Shown: positions 47,648 through 60,500, numbered from the stretch's first letter. The stretch: 64,000 bases of DNA from Cylicocyclus nassatus (GCA_958299035.1 CATQJL010000001.1:104045661-104109660); one strand, 5' to 3'. Numbers and translations: made by a program. The notes: generated from the sequence alone by a model not told the origin.

Positions 47648-49150
47648 CCAGTGCGTCACCTCTGCTTTGCAGAGGCTCGCACTGGTCCTACTCTATAGTT
47701 TTCGAGCACATCTTCTCTTAGGGAAGGCAAAGTGTGGCACGCCCACAGTACTGGCTCTATGCACCCCGTGAATATCGTTCGTGCGCGGATCTGCGTGTCC
47801 ATGCTTGTCCTCAGAGCTAAACAGCGCCCTGCCTCGTCTCTCAAATTGCTTTGAACTTCCCCGGAAAATTCTGATAGTGAAGAATATGATGTAAACAACC
47901 ATTCATTCTGCGAGGTTTCCATGTGAAACCGGTAAAATTAGCGTGGCGATACTTTTTGGTGAACGGTTAGTGTAATTTTGAATCCGTTTTATCAATGCGA
48001 TGTTGACTAATTAGAACAACAACAGATGCACACTACATTTCCAGCCTAGAATATTTCCAGCTATACAGTGAGTTCTTTGAAAATCAAAAATCAATTGAGT
48101 CATCTCTTTTTGACGCCACTTTTGCACGAAATTAACTTTTTGCTATGTATCTGCGCTGAATTCCAGGGCTTAGAAGATGTCCAAGTTGAAAGTCTTACAG
48201 TTACTGCAGACTCCTTGCATTAGGATCTCGTTTGCCTTAGCAAATGCCTGGTGGATCCGTTTGACTCGCAAGGTCCTACCGAAACAGATTCGCTCACTTC
48301 TTTACATAATTAACTTGGGTGCTGCTGGCATGCTATAGCCAAAAAATCAGCTCGAAATCTTGGCTGCAGCTTGCGCTACGAATTACACTGATTCACAGAG
48401 GATCGCTGTGGTCCTACTCTGTACGCCTTACTCACTCATGCCTTAAGATGGCATTGAAACTCACCGGACGATGCCGAATATCACGAATAAATTGTAAACA
48501 ACTACTCATTCCAAAAGCTTTTCCATGTGAGAACGGTAATTTTGAGAGGATGAAGTTTTTCGCAGAAGAACAAATGCAAATTTGAATAGGTTTCTGAACT
48601 TTTTTCTGGCTAAGTAGTTGCTATAAGGACAATAACACCCTGAGCCACATCTCTGTGCAAAAATCTTCTCAAATGCTTAAGTAAAACCCTGGCAAATCGA
48701 CCATCGAAAAATCAATACTTTTTCGGCGTCGTTTTTGTAAAGTAGTAGACTTTTGATTTTTTTTTGGACCAAAGCCCTTGGCTTGCACATTGAGATGCCA
48801 AGCACATCCACAACTTTGCAAAATATGATGATACGGATCCGATTATGCGGGCCAAAGGCCAATTGGACCCGGCTGACGCTCAAATTCTGAGGGATCCACC
48901 TAACAAATCCGCTTGTGCTTTCGCATGGTGGACTTTTAAGCTGGTAGCATGCGCTATGCAAAATTTGGGCTCAGGACGTTGGCTGGAACTCGCGCTATGA
49001 ATTTCGTGACAGACAGATATTCAGACACACACACACACAAAAACACGCAAACAACCCTTAGCCCGTTATTATAAGTTATGATAAAATGAAAAAATATAAA
49101 ATATGACAGATTTAGCTGAAACTTGGTACAGGTGTTATACGACATGCTGA
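47648..49150 (-). mobile_element. Hairpin-ended repeat, copy B
   Basis: Inverted relative of 30950-31726. The end hairpin ACCAGTGCGTCACCTCTGC pairs with GCAGAGGCTCGCACTGGT (47648-47687). It is longer than copy A because a stretch near the hairpin is present twice in diverged form (about 47870-48010 and 48480-48620). A GTGTGT microsatellite lies near 49026-49050. Confidence 0.65.
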
Positions 49151-50814
49151 TCACAAAAATGATAATGACTTTGCGTATTAAAGGCTTTTTTGTAAGGTTA
49201 CTGTAAAATAGGGTCTCACCCTGAACAAGGAAATATATAACCAACGAATATGATATTCGTATCTGATAGGTCAAGTAGCCTTATTATGTCAAGTCTCGGC
49301 CAAATTGAGCTTCTGACTCTTTAGTCATTGACGGCCGTCACCAGCAGCCCTTGCGTACTGCGACTTGGTCGACTTTGTGATGCCGCCAAATCTCGACGCC
49401 CCTAAATTTTGTTAATTTCTTACTAAGCCAATGAGTCAACTTTCAGCCATAATTCGTATACGATCCCGGATCACTGCGCATGGTCTAGGCGGTAACGGCT
49501 TCATCTTAGCTTGAAACTCCAGAACTTCTCAAAATTTACTAGTTTTCGAAAAATGCCTGAAACTTTCCTATTGTAAGAGGGAACGATATTCCACGGTGGC
49601 ATATGCAGATGTTGACATATTTCTACAATCAGCATAGCTGAGAACGATCTGATAACAGTTGCCAACCTATGTAAAACAGACACATGAGACTGTAGGGGAG
49701 AGATCTCGGAAACCCCAGCTGCAGAGCGGCACGCTCACCTACAGATCATCATGCACCAACCTCTGCTGTTTCTTCCGTGTCTTCACATGCTGTGTCTAAT
49801 AAATCATGTTATTACCACTTTGTATCGCCTGCTAGTAAAGAGAATATCTATTGGGCCCAGATCTTACTCTATTTCATGTCAAAATTTGAGCAATCTGCGC
49901 GCGGTTGTGTCACATATTAATCTTTACATATTGCCAAAGTTTGAATGCGCCATAACTAAAAGTTTGAATTTATGAAACTAGATGCAAAATTTAGTGTCCA
50001 GCCTAATAAATCTTACAATTATTGCTTTATTTAAGGACTAGTGAGATTAAGCAACTCCATCCTAAATTATATGTGAATTCTTGCTGCAGTAAACGCTCAC
50101 AACTCCTCGTCAAGGAACGTTCCACAAACAAAAAGACAGATTTGGAATGTTTTCTGCTTTTCAAAACTTATACATCCCATCTAAAAAGGTAACTTCGACA
50201 AAAAAAGGTTTCCGTGTAAGTAAACAAGTGAAATTTGAGCTAGTATTGATAGAATATATTCGTCCTTGAAAACGGTTGCGTCAGATTAAGGTCCTCAGAA
50301 ATTAGAATGAAGGAGGCCTTATAAAGAGTTCAACTCTTATGTGCAAATTCAAGGTTGATTTTAACCCTAGCTATCCTAGGGTTAAATTCTACCTTGGACG
50401 CATAATGGAAAGTTGGTGGAGAAATGATGATTGAGGTAAAATTCAACCTCGAGGTAGAATGATGAATACGGGTTTATGCGTTTAAAGGTTCATTTCTACC
50501 TCAAGGTAGACTTAACCCATGAGAGAATTTCATTGCGATCATGTTGTGAATACGGGTTAAAAGCCAAAATGCTAGCTGAGGTAGATTTTAACCTTGAGGG
50601 TTCGTTGATGAATACGGCCACAGGATACCATTCGATAGAGCAAAGCAAGCTCTATAAGATGGTTTATGCTTTTGCATCACCTCGAATCCACCTTGAGTTT
50701 CATTTCAAACCTAAAAAGTTTCGGATGCCCAGAAAATTGAAGTTTTTTTTTGAATTTCTTCCAAAAATTCCTACAGATCTCTCACTCGCTTACGCATATA
50801 CTCTATAGTTAGCA

Positions 50815-51400
50815 GCGAATATTCGTGTTCGAATAATTTATTCGAAATATTCGACTATTCGAATATTCGAATAGTCGAATATTTGAAAAAGTCCATTTAT
50901 TCGATTATTCGAATAGTCGAATAAATGAGAAAGGCCTATATTCGAATAATTCGTTCATTCGACGATTTCGAAAATTGACTTATTCGAATATTCGTTCATT
51001 CGACGAGTTTTAAATAAAGGTTTTTCGAATATTCATTCATTCAGTAGTTTTAAAAGATAGTTATTCGAATATTCGAATATTCGAATACTGCATTTAAATA
51101 TTCGAATAATATTCGAACATTTATTCGAAATCAGTCGAATATTCGACCAAGTTCGGTTAATCAAGTATTCGTTCATTCGAATTCTGGAATGTGCCAATAT
51201 TCGAATATTCAAATTCGAATAAAATGAAAATCGAAAGTCGAATAATATTCGTTCATTCGAAAAATTTTCGAAAATCAAATATTCGATATTCATTCGTTCG
51301 AAAAATTTTCGAAATCAATTTGTTCGATATTCATTCGTTCGAAAAAATTTTAAAAATTGATTATTCGATATTCGTTCATTCGGCGAAAATTTTTGTTCGT
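50815..51400. repeat. AT-rich TTCGAATA low-complexity array
   Basis: Dozens of overlapping ATTCGAATATTCGA and TTCGTTCATTCG words, highly self-complementary, forming the core of the mariner-type element at 44830-52083. Confidence 0.8.
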
Positions 51401-52083
51401 TACAACTATAATATACTCCACATCAGGCACTCATATGTGCTCGTACGTTGCACTTTTATTAGCCAGAAATCAAGGAAACGAATTTTTTTTATAATTTTGC
51501 CGAGGTGATGCTGTGGTTCTTACACTCACAGTTGTATACTACAAACACTTAGAAATACAACCGTCAATTTTTGACCCTCTGTAAGTAAGCTCTGGTTATC
51601 GCGAAATGTTGAGTTACGCGTGAGGAAAGCTAAATTCGGTATTTTTTGGAACTAGAGCTGGTGGAAAGCTGAAATTTTGCGCTTGTACTTCTAAGGACTT
51701 GTAGTACACAAGTTTTATTGTAAGAACAGCACAGCATCACTTGAGTAAAAGCATGGAAGTTTTCGTTTCCTTGATTTCTGGCTAATAAAAGTGCAACATA
51801 CGAGCACATACGAGTGCCTGATGTGGAATGTATACGCGTAAGCGAGTAAGAGCTCTGTAGGACATTTCTATAAAAATATGAAAATTTTCAATTTTCTGGG
51901 AATCCGAATTTTTTAGATTTTGGTTCTAAACTTAAAGTGGATCGTAGCTGGTGGGAAAGCATAAATGCCATCTTATAGAGCTTGCTTTGCTCTATCGAAT
52001 GTTGTCCTGTCTATTTAGAATAAGAAATTCTACACTTTTTACAGCGAAAACTCAAAAATGAAAAGACTTAAGGGACAACCTAA

Positions 52084-52527
52084 TATGAATTGGAAGTACA
52101 ATATATTAAATAATTTTCCAAACGCATTCAATCGCGATTTGTGGTAGATTTGTGCTAATCTGCATTATAAAGCATTTACAGTAACCCATTTATCGCCACA
52201 AGAGTTTTGCAAGAGGATACAGCTTGACGAACAGGAGAAATGCGCCCACTTTGGCGCATCATGCAGTTTCATCAGTCGATATTCTTAACCTAAGTAGTTC
52301 TTAGCTTTTGAGGGCGTACTACGATTATAACTTCCATTGAGGAAAGAAATATGAAATTTATTTGCTAAGTATTGCGATATGTACACTAAAAACATGGTGT
52401 GACACACTCAAGCGCATCCAGATGCGGTATATACAAGGAATTTTACGGTTCGTCTACTTCTGTCGTTGTTCTAATCGCGATGAGTCGAGGCGAACTCAGC
52501 GGCAGATTCGGTTGATGCATCTGTTTT
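52084..52527. other. 3' flank of His-rich copy 4
   Basis: Paralogous to 19985-20380 (flank of copy 3); marks the start of the intact locus of the segmental duplication. Confidence 0.6.
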
Positions 52528-53012
52528 TTAAACTACTGACTGAGTGCTACCAGCCGGAACGCTTCCTTCCACGGTCACAATTTTGGTCACGACCTCTGGA
52601 GCGGTCGATGTGCTGGCAGGAAAAAGTTTAGTGCTTGCTTCCACCTCTGCTTGGGTTATAAGCTCCAATTCAGTGGTGATTCCAGCAGCCAAAGTGGTAG
52701 TTGTGACACCTTCGGTAGCGATGCGATTCGATGTAGTAGCAACAGGAGATTCTGTACTCTGTTTATACTCTGTCGGCGTTGACATAGTAGTTGAAGTTGA
52801 GCGACGTGGATGGAAGGTATGATGATGATGCTCGTGCTTATGATGGTGGCGCTAGAAATTACGATCATGAAGAGTGAGGATGAAAGATATCAAAGAAAGC
52901 CCACCTTGTGCTTAAAATCACCATCACTGCTGGAATTGGAACTTCCTTTGTGATGAGGTTTTGTGAAGGCAACGGCAATGAAAGCAAAGATAAGTGCGGT
53001 AGAGAAATTCAT
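52528..53012 (-). CDS. His-rich/Thr-rich secreted protein, copy 4 (intact, shorter)
   Basis: Exon 1 is 52905-53012, with a signal peptide MNFSTALIFAFIAVAFTK. A 53-bp intron with a GTGGGC donor follows, then exon 2 at 52528-52851; 143 residues in all. The His-rich segment is RHHHKHEHHHHTFHP, followed by STSTTMSTPTEYKQSTE and a Thr/Val-rich tail ending STQSVV. Compared with copy 3 it stops about 27 codons early because of a TAA at 52528, after which the old coding sequence is degraded, and the AATAAA at the ancestral stop is lost. The TATA box is at 53040-53049. Family unknown; inferred secreted. It lies 1.5 kb downstream of, and in line with, the BRICHOS-like gene. Confidence 0.75.
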
Positions 53013-53039
53013 GGTGGAGCGAATTCAATTCATGGTATT

Positions 53040-53049
53040 CCTTTTTATA
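53040..53049 (-). promoter_or_regulatory. TATA box of His-rich copy 4
   Basis: TATAAAAAGG, 28 bp upstream of the start codon edge, in the same position as in its paralogues. Confidence 0.6.
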
Positions 53050-53059
53050 CGGTACATTT

Positions 53060-54515
53060 GTACGCTTATCAGTGCTCAGACGCCTACGGAGGGTGACGCC
53101 ACCCCTAATATATTGCTCTGCAAATAGCCAAAAGACGTCATCGCTTTTTGCTCATTCTCAGCTAAAAACTCAACAATTTGTATAGAAATAACACTCATAT
53201 TTGCATCGATGGGTATATTAAGAGTTGTGTAGCACTCGAAATCTTGCACTGCTGACACATACTAGATGTTGACAAAACATAGCAACATGAGATTCACGCC
53301 AACTTTCTTGGCTTGATGGAGTGCAGCAGAATTTTTTCTGTAGCGTCTGATTGTGTTTTTGCCTAATTCTTTTTTATTGTGAATACTTCCGTGGCAGAAA
53401 TGAAACCGAGAAGGCAGTTGCCGTGTCTAAGGTAACGGTTTGAGGAAAATTTCTTCTGAATAATCAAGTGGAGGAGTATAATATATCCCGATATGTGCGA
53501 ACGGTTTTTATGCATGTATTGATCAATGACTTCGGACATTCACAGATAGTTACGAATAAGCATTTTTTTAGTTTGACATAGAATACATTTGCCAAAGATA
53601 TGTATTATACCGTTATCCTCAAAAGCTTATACAAACCTCAGTTCTTGGGCCTTGCCTTATTGGCCTGAGCTTATCGCAACTCGGTCATGTGCTGGTCACC
53701 GGATGTTTGCGAACCATCTGTTCTTCCAGATAAGCGAGTGATATGATAGTGCAACTACGTATTTGGACTGTCCGATAGGAAGAGATTTATTCAAAATTTG
53801 AAATGCTTAGCTTTCGCTGAGGTTGAGCATTTTCTGGCAGATGACCAGCTGGCATTGCTTACGTTACACTTTTGATTTACAATGTTAGGGAGGTAGGTTG
53901 TTCCTCAACTCCAATAGACACAAGTTTCATTTCATCACCTTTCTTCGCTGTCATGCAAAAATAAGAGAATTTTTGAGATTTTTGAAGTCTGAACTTTCTG
54001 AAACTTACGAAGTTTTTCAGGGACGATCTTCCAAAGTTGGCCAGCCGTTGTCACGCAGTCTTTACATAATAACGCACACATGTGAATTACAGAAATTTAT
54101 CACCAAATTTCAACATAACTATAACATAAATATTCATACAAATTGATTATATCTCGCTGTACACCTATCACAATAAGAGCCATAAGTTACTTTGTTTTTG
54201 ACGATCGTTTGCTGCTAGAATTGGACACGGGAGTATATGACAAATAGCATGAACTCTGTGGAAAAATAATTTGAGGTAGAATCCTATCTATATAATAGGG
54301 ATTGTAAATGCATCAGAGCTGTAGATATAGAACAGATCAAGAGTTGAAATGATTGCTTGGCAGTTTTCTTATGTTTTAAGTAAGCCTCAAATGACAAAAA
54401 ACTTTTGAAAGCTCATATGGACTAGCACTGTCGATTTGAGAACTGTCATGATTAAGCAGACAAGTGAAATTTTAGAATGTCTAGGCAATATTCGCTCAAA
54501 TTGATCCTCGGTCAT
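53060..54515. other. Intergenic spacer shared with 21150-23375
   Basis: Duplicated non-coding DNA between the His-rich gene and the BRICHOS-like gene. The ORF at 53898-54146 (+) is not kept in the paralogous block, so it is not called. Confidence 0.55.
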
Positions 54516-54522
54516 CGGACGA

Positions 54523-57500
54523 TTACCCAGATTGCCAACCCTGATGTGGCATCACTAGTTGTCGTTGATTTTGATTATTTTGATTCACAGGCATGATATC
54601 AGGAACGTAACCATGTCGAGAAGCGATATTTTCTCGCGGTGGCATTCCAGCGATGCCCTGTAAAGATTACCGTAATGCTACAGTACACAGTTGACAGAAT
54701 CCAGCTAGGGGTGGTGACGAACCTGCACATTTATTTCACCTTGGGGTACATAACCTGATGGAGGATTTACACCATTAGAATCGGGATATTGTGATCTACT
54801 GCTGTATCCACCCGTCATGCCAAAGCTGTTTCCATTTGTGTAAGGCACGTTGTTGTCTCTGAAATATTATAACGTTACAAATTAGTATCGCAATTTGTGC
54901 CCCTCCCCTTCATCCCCGCCCACAGAGTATCACATGTTATGCCGCCGATAGGCTTTTTCTCGTGCGGTCATCTCTCACAAACCACGTATCTTTGCACGTT
55001 ATAGTGGATACCTGTTGTGCGAAGAGTTGGAGCCTATTGGCGGTAACGTCTCCTACCGCCACCCATAAAAAAGCAAACTAAAAGTCAAAGCTAAATTATT
55101 TACCGATCTGTATCCTGCCGTATGTTAGGGTACTGTTGAGTGTCTTGGCGATTACCAGAATTTATCCAATATGCGGAAGACCTCGAAGAATCTTGTGACT
55201 GGGAAATTCTTTGATTCCTGAAAAGCAAGTTTTTATCAAAATGCAAAGCAATAATTGATTATTAGGATGTTCTCTAATGATTGGGACTAGCACACAACTT
55301 GAAAACAACAAATGAAATCGGCATGAGCCACACACTTACCCATCCCTATCTTCGGAAGAATAACCATTCATATTCGGATACAAATTCTGGGAATTGATCC
55401 CATAGGCCTAAAAATGGATTAGAGTGGTTCGGCAGCAACCATCAAGCACAGTGCTCAGTGAAGGGTTTAGTCAAAAGTACCAAAAATAGCATTCTTATAC
55501 AGTAGGATCTATTCATTGAGTAATTTTTTACTGATTTGCACATACTTTACACTCCAAATGCTAAAAGTTTGAGATTTATCACGCACAACAATATATTCAT
55601 AAAATAATAATGATAAAATAACAATAGCAAAATAAACATTTCTTCAAAACACTGAAGAGCAAGTCGTGAAATTCCTGCATAAGCAACTTGGTTGAATAAT
55701 TTAGCCTCTTTAATGTCTTAATTTGTACTGAATGACTGACAATTTGAGAAACAAGAATTTAACGAAAACAAAGTTCTAAGAATTCCTGCGAATGCGACTT
55801 GATCAAAAAATATAGCCTACTTAAATGTTTTGATTTGTGTAAAATGTGGCTGAAACAAGCGAGATCACTTAGTCAAAGTCTACACAGCTTAATACAAATT
55901 CGTTTTTTTTTGAAAAAGAATGTAACTCTAAATCCGATGCAAATTTTTCTGCACTTTTGAAAAAGACTTACACCAACATTATAGCCTTCTTGATTATTCA
56001 TGTTGTAAGCATTGCCTCCACTCTGTCCATTCACTCCATTCATATTCATCACGCCGTTAACGTTAGAGGAAGGACCGAACGAGCCGGGGCTCATGGAATT
56101 TTGGTTCTGATTTGGCCTGGAAAAATTCTTTTTTGCAATGCTACGTAAAAGACTTCAAATCACTTACTGCATGTTATAATTATATCTGTTATCGTCATTC
56201 CCACTCTGGTATCCTTGCTGATTGGGCATATTCTGACCAAAGACACCAGCACGAACTCCTTGAACCACTCCTTGGGCCACATCTCCCACGGTGTTCACTA
56301 CGCCAGCAGCGGCATTGCTCACTTGACCAGCTAGGTTACCAGCTAAGTTGCCAGCTAGGTTACCGGTGACGTTACGTATAGCTTCTGTAAAGTTTTCCAA
56401 ACTAAAGTATACTGCAAGAATATAAAAAAATGCATCTTACGAGGCACTCCTTGAAGGTTGATCCATTTCGAATCGCTACCACCTCCACCATATGCAGTTG
56501 TAAGATGATTGCGATTACGGTAATACGTTTCAAAATCGCGCTGATTCTGCAAATGCACAATATGTGTTCCAGACAGTCTGAAAGCACCACTAGGTTTGCA
56601 AACCTGCTCTATTGTATTGGCCTGTGCATAAGTTCGCCATTCTGGTACGAATAGGTAGAAACAGACACGCTTAACGATGTTTAGCTGCTCATCTCCACGA
56701 ACTGGATCGCGCTCGATACCGTAATCCGGTAGGCAGAAGTCAAAGCAGTCCGAGCATTTGCGATCTAAAATCATGGAAAATCAGCCATTAAGGTTTCGCT
56801 AATTTGCCTGACTGACTTTTCTGATTCGTTCCTGCGTATTCTAGTTGGACCCAACGAGCTCCTTCGCATTCTTTGATTGGAGTGCTAAACATCTGCTGTC
56901 CATTCATGCTTATCGGGGACGGTAGGTAGTTCCAGCTTTCGTGCCATCCTTGAGTTTGCGAATTGCGCTGCAAGTCAAGTGATGAGCAATTCTAATCAAA
57001 TCAGTTGATGAAGCCAAAAATCAGTTCTGTCTCAATTCTGTCGGGGGGGGGGGGGGGGAGGGGAAGTTGGACCCACGACTAGAAAAAAATGATCCAAACT
57101 GCTCAAAAAGCGACTCCAACCTCCCGAGAATAGGTTGAAAGGAATTGAAACTGATTGTGAGTTACAAAAAGTTGCATATTTACTTGTGAACTCTTGAAAT
57201 AATTTTTGAAATTTTTGAAAAAAAACCGAATTTAGCTTTATTAGAGGAATTTTAGGCTCTCTTTTTTAAATTTCGGTGTTACATTCCCGCGGAAAATTTG
57301 GAAAGCAATATTTTGAAAGGCGCGGTCAATGCCACGCCTATTTATCCAAAAAAAATTTGTCACCCTCTCCCTTCTGTCGCACACTTATTTAGGAAAAATG
57401 ACAAAGATTTTGAAACTTTAGTGGTCGACAGCGCAAATAGACCGCAATTCTGAAGGCAGCAAAAATTGATTTTAATACTTGGAATCCCCTTCTTCTGCAA

Positions 57501-60500
57501 AATTTCCTAAGTTATTTGACTTAATGTGATCTGTTCTAGTAACAGTCACCAATTTAGATCGTTGTCTTGTTCGTAATCGTCGGCTTACACTCGCTGCGAC
57601 TCCAACGGCCTTACGCATCGCATCTTGATCGCGTAGCAACGATCGATCCAGTGGCATCACAAAACATGTCAGAATTTTCCCGTTGCTCTTCAAAGTTTCA
57701 TCAATCACTGCGACTCGATTCTGAAAATGTACAATTTTGAGTTTTTTATTCTTACTCCATATACTAGTTTGATGAACCAGATGAAGTTCTCGTTAGTCAC
57801 AGTATATGTTCATTTCAGAGTAAACCACAGATTGTCCAATGTACTGTTTACTTTCTGATTGGTTGATTTACAGTGGGCGTGGCTTTGGTCTACTATGATT
57901 GGCTGACGTTATCTAAGTAACTTCAAAATTGAACGCGTACCGTGGCAAAGTCGTAGTAGCTCATGTAGTTTCCTTTGAATGGCATCGCACCCATTAACCT
58001 CAGCCGAACCTGGAACGCTCTATTCAATGCGAATAATCTTTACCATAAAAATTAATGAGTCATTGTTTGTAAATCATTGTAAGAGGGGCTACACATCCAC
58101 TGAACCTGGAGGAACCAATTCTTACCTGGTTACCCTCGGTATCCATACTGAGTCGCACAGGTTGATTTTGCCCATTACGGTACTGTTCTGGTGGCATCCA
58201 TGATATTTGAGCAGTCTAAATTAGATAAAAATTATAAAAAAAACTATTTCTTGCGGCTCAGGAACTTACTTTAGGTGCTCTAAAGACTTGTGTGAGCACT
58301 AAGGCCAAAATTACACCGAACACCGCTAACAGTATCGTTAATGTCAAGCAAAGAGCACAACAAGCCTTCTTACAGCTGCAGTGGGACCTGAATTTCAGAA
58401 TTTTTCTTTTTTTTTTTGGAAAAAAAGCACAACTGAGTACTGACTTATCCAGCCACTCCTGTAAGCGATTGCGTTTCTTTCTTGGCATTGGGGCTGAGCT
58501 AGGACGTTGTTGTATGACTGCTGGTGTCACGACCACAGATGGAGCTCTTGAAGTGATAATTGAAGGTGGTACGGTACCAGCCGGCCCAGGCGCAGCTTTT
58601 AGCGGTAGAGCGTAGTTGGAGTGCATCTGAAATTAGGAAGAGATTAGTGAACTGCTAAGGCTGGTTTGTAAATTTGAACAATAGAAATATTCATAAATAG
58701 AAAACGTGTCATTTTTGACTCAAAGAAAAATATGGACTTCAACAATGTCAGAATGGAACAATGTTAATCACAGAGCTTCTTAAAGAGTAAGAGTACAGTT
58801 TTTATGCAATGCGCTATAATCTCAAGTTTCTGTGTCAGTAAGGGCCTCGGGCATACCTCACGCGATTTCAGCCGCGACCCGATTTGGCATTATTCCAGGT
58901 GTACACAACCATCGCGAACGCATTCTAAATGTGAGAAAAATAGGGCATTATATTAGTCTACGAGAGTTATACAGGCTATGCACATGTATTCTGCCAATGT
59001 TGGTTCTATGGAAATCTGGCAAATTGCCGGAATGCGTGGCTAACGAATTCGCGTGAAGTATGCCCAAGGTCTAAGTTTATATGCATAGTGCACACCATGC
59101 GCGCTATTTGACGTCTTGTAAGAAAATCCTGCTGATTTTCAGTTATTTCTTCTTGTTTTCTTTCCTCTTCTGGGTCATTTTTGTATGTAATTGTTAGCAG
59201 TACACATTTTGACACTCTGTTACGCTAGAAGTTGAATAACGAGAGGCTACTGTTAGGTCGTAACATTAGTTTCGTTACATTTTTTTTATTTTACTCTAAC
59301 CAAAATCCAGATTGGCACTTATGAGTAATGGACACAGAAATATTTATTGGCATCATCTCATCTTCCATATGTGGGTTAAAGTCTAATATAAAGGCAATTT
59401 GTGACCGCACTTCGACCTCCATTTTCTTCTCTTTCTTATGAAAATCCTCTCATTTTTAATTTTAATGCTCTTAGATTTTTACGAATTGAAACATTAGTGC
59501 TAAGATGAAGGCAGTTTGGAAGTCTGAGCTCTTCAATAGCACACGTTGGAAATGTGCCAAAAATAATTTGAAAAAATTGCAATTTCAAAATTAGTTTTTT
59601 TTTTATGTGACGTGTATATATATCGATAAGCTACAACATCCCACTTGATCTGGAGAAGAAAGATTTTTGAAATAGTTCTGAAGATTATTTCCATCGAGTG
59701 TAACAAAACTTATGCTAAGACCTAATAGAAAGTTTGTCGTCACTTGTCGCGTGTAGTGTGCAAGCTCACATATTAAGTTACAAATGACTAGACGACATCG
59801 GTAACCTGTTGAATATTGATTTTACCCAAATTAGAGACTACAGATTTTTTAACCATATTTTCACAAGATGACCATCCCTCCTCTCCCTTCCCTTCCCACC
59901 TTATCAACCTCTTACTACGCTTCAGCTGTCAGCAAGAAGCCGTGCGCGCTACATAAGATTTCCGGGACCTACCGTGAAGACCTGTGTAAATAAACATCAA
60001 CGATGCGACGACGACAAGATGTCGGTTAGTCGTGCATACACGCATACATAATACGTCTGCACATAGAATTAAATACTCTAGCGAGGAAGCATGTCACTTT
60101 GACTTTCACTCATTTTACTAATGGCCAGACATTTTTCCAGCGTTTCAGGGCTATCTTCACTTTACAAAGTTACGACCACTTTTGGGTAGTACTGTCCAAA
60201 ATAGTGAGATTTTGAACGATCTCTGGAATCTGTGTTCATGGCCTATAGATCAAGATGCTTATCAAATTAGACGTTACTGCGATTGTCGATATCATTTTGT
60301 CGGGCTACGGTAGCTATACTGTAGCAGGTCACAATGACGCATCCTCAGGACCTGTTACAGTATGGATGCGGTGCAGGAGGAACCAAAGGCCTGCCGCCTG
60401 TAGCCGTAGGAGATAATTAGGAGCGCGAGCGCTGTGGAGGAGATTTTGGCAAGGATCCAGGAAAATGTGGCGAGAAAATCCATTAGAAACAAACCCTTAT

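Larger units (their letters stand above)
44910..50620. mobile_element. 5.7 kb element with TGGCCGTATTCATCAACG ends
   Basis: Terminal inverted repeats TGGCCGTATTCATCAACGAA at both ends, each followed inward by CCTTGAGGTTAAAATT-like words repeated several times. A 3-bp CAG flanks both sides (44907-44909, 50621-50623), consistent with a 3-bp target duplication. It contains the mariner-type element at 46440 and the hairpin-ended repeat at 47648. No transposase was recognised; class uncertain (PIF/Harbinger-type possible). Confidence 0.7.
44830..52083. mobile_element. Mariner-type fold-back element, expanded by nested insertions
   Basis: The ends TTAAGTTGTCCCATAAGTCTT and, inverted, TTAGGTTGTCCCTTAAGTCTT have TA on each side. 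Removing the nested element at 44910-50620 leaves about 1.5 kb with pairing arms (CTTATTCTAAATAGAC with its mate; ATTCGATAGAGCAAAGCAAG with its mate at about 51985). It carries a TTCGAATA-rich low-complexity core and no transposase. Confidence 0.8.

Noticed and set aside
56561..56586. A 26-bp intron inside the Cys-rich exon (CAG|GTTTGC to TTTCAG)
   Set aside because: Too short for a spliceosomal intron, and the frame is open straight through it.
58292..58615. Plus-strand 107-codon ORF
   Set aside because: Antisense shadow of the membrane-anchor exon of the BRICHOS-like gene, which has splice sites and consistent phase.
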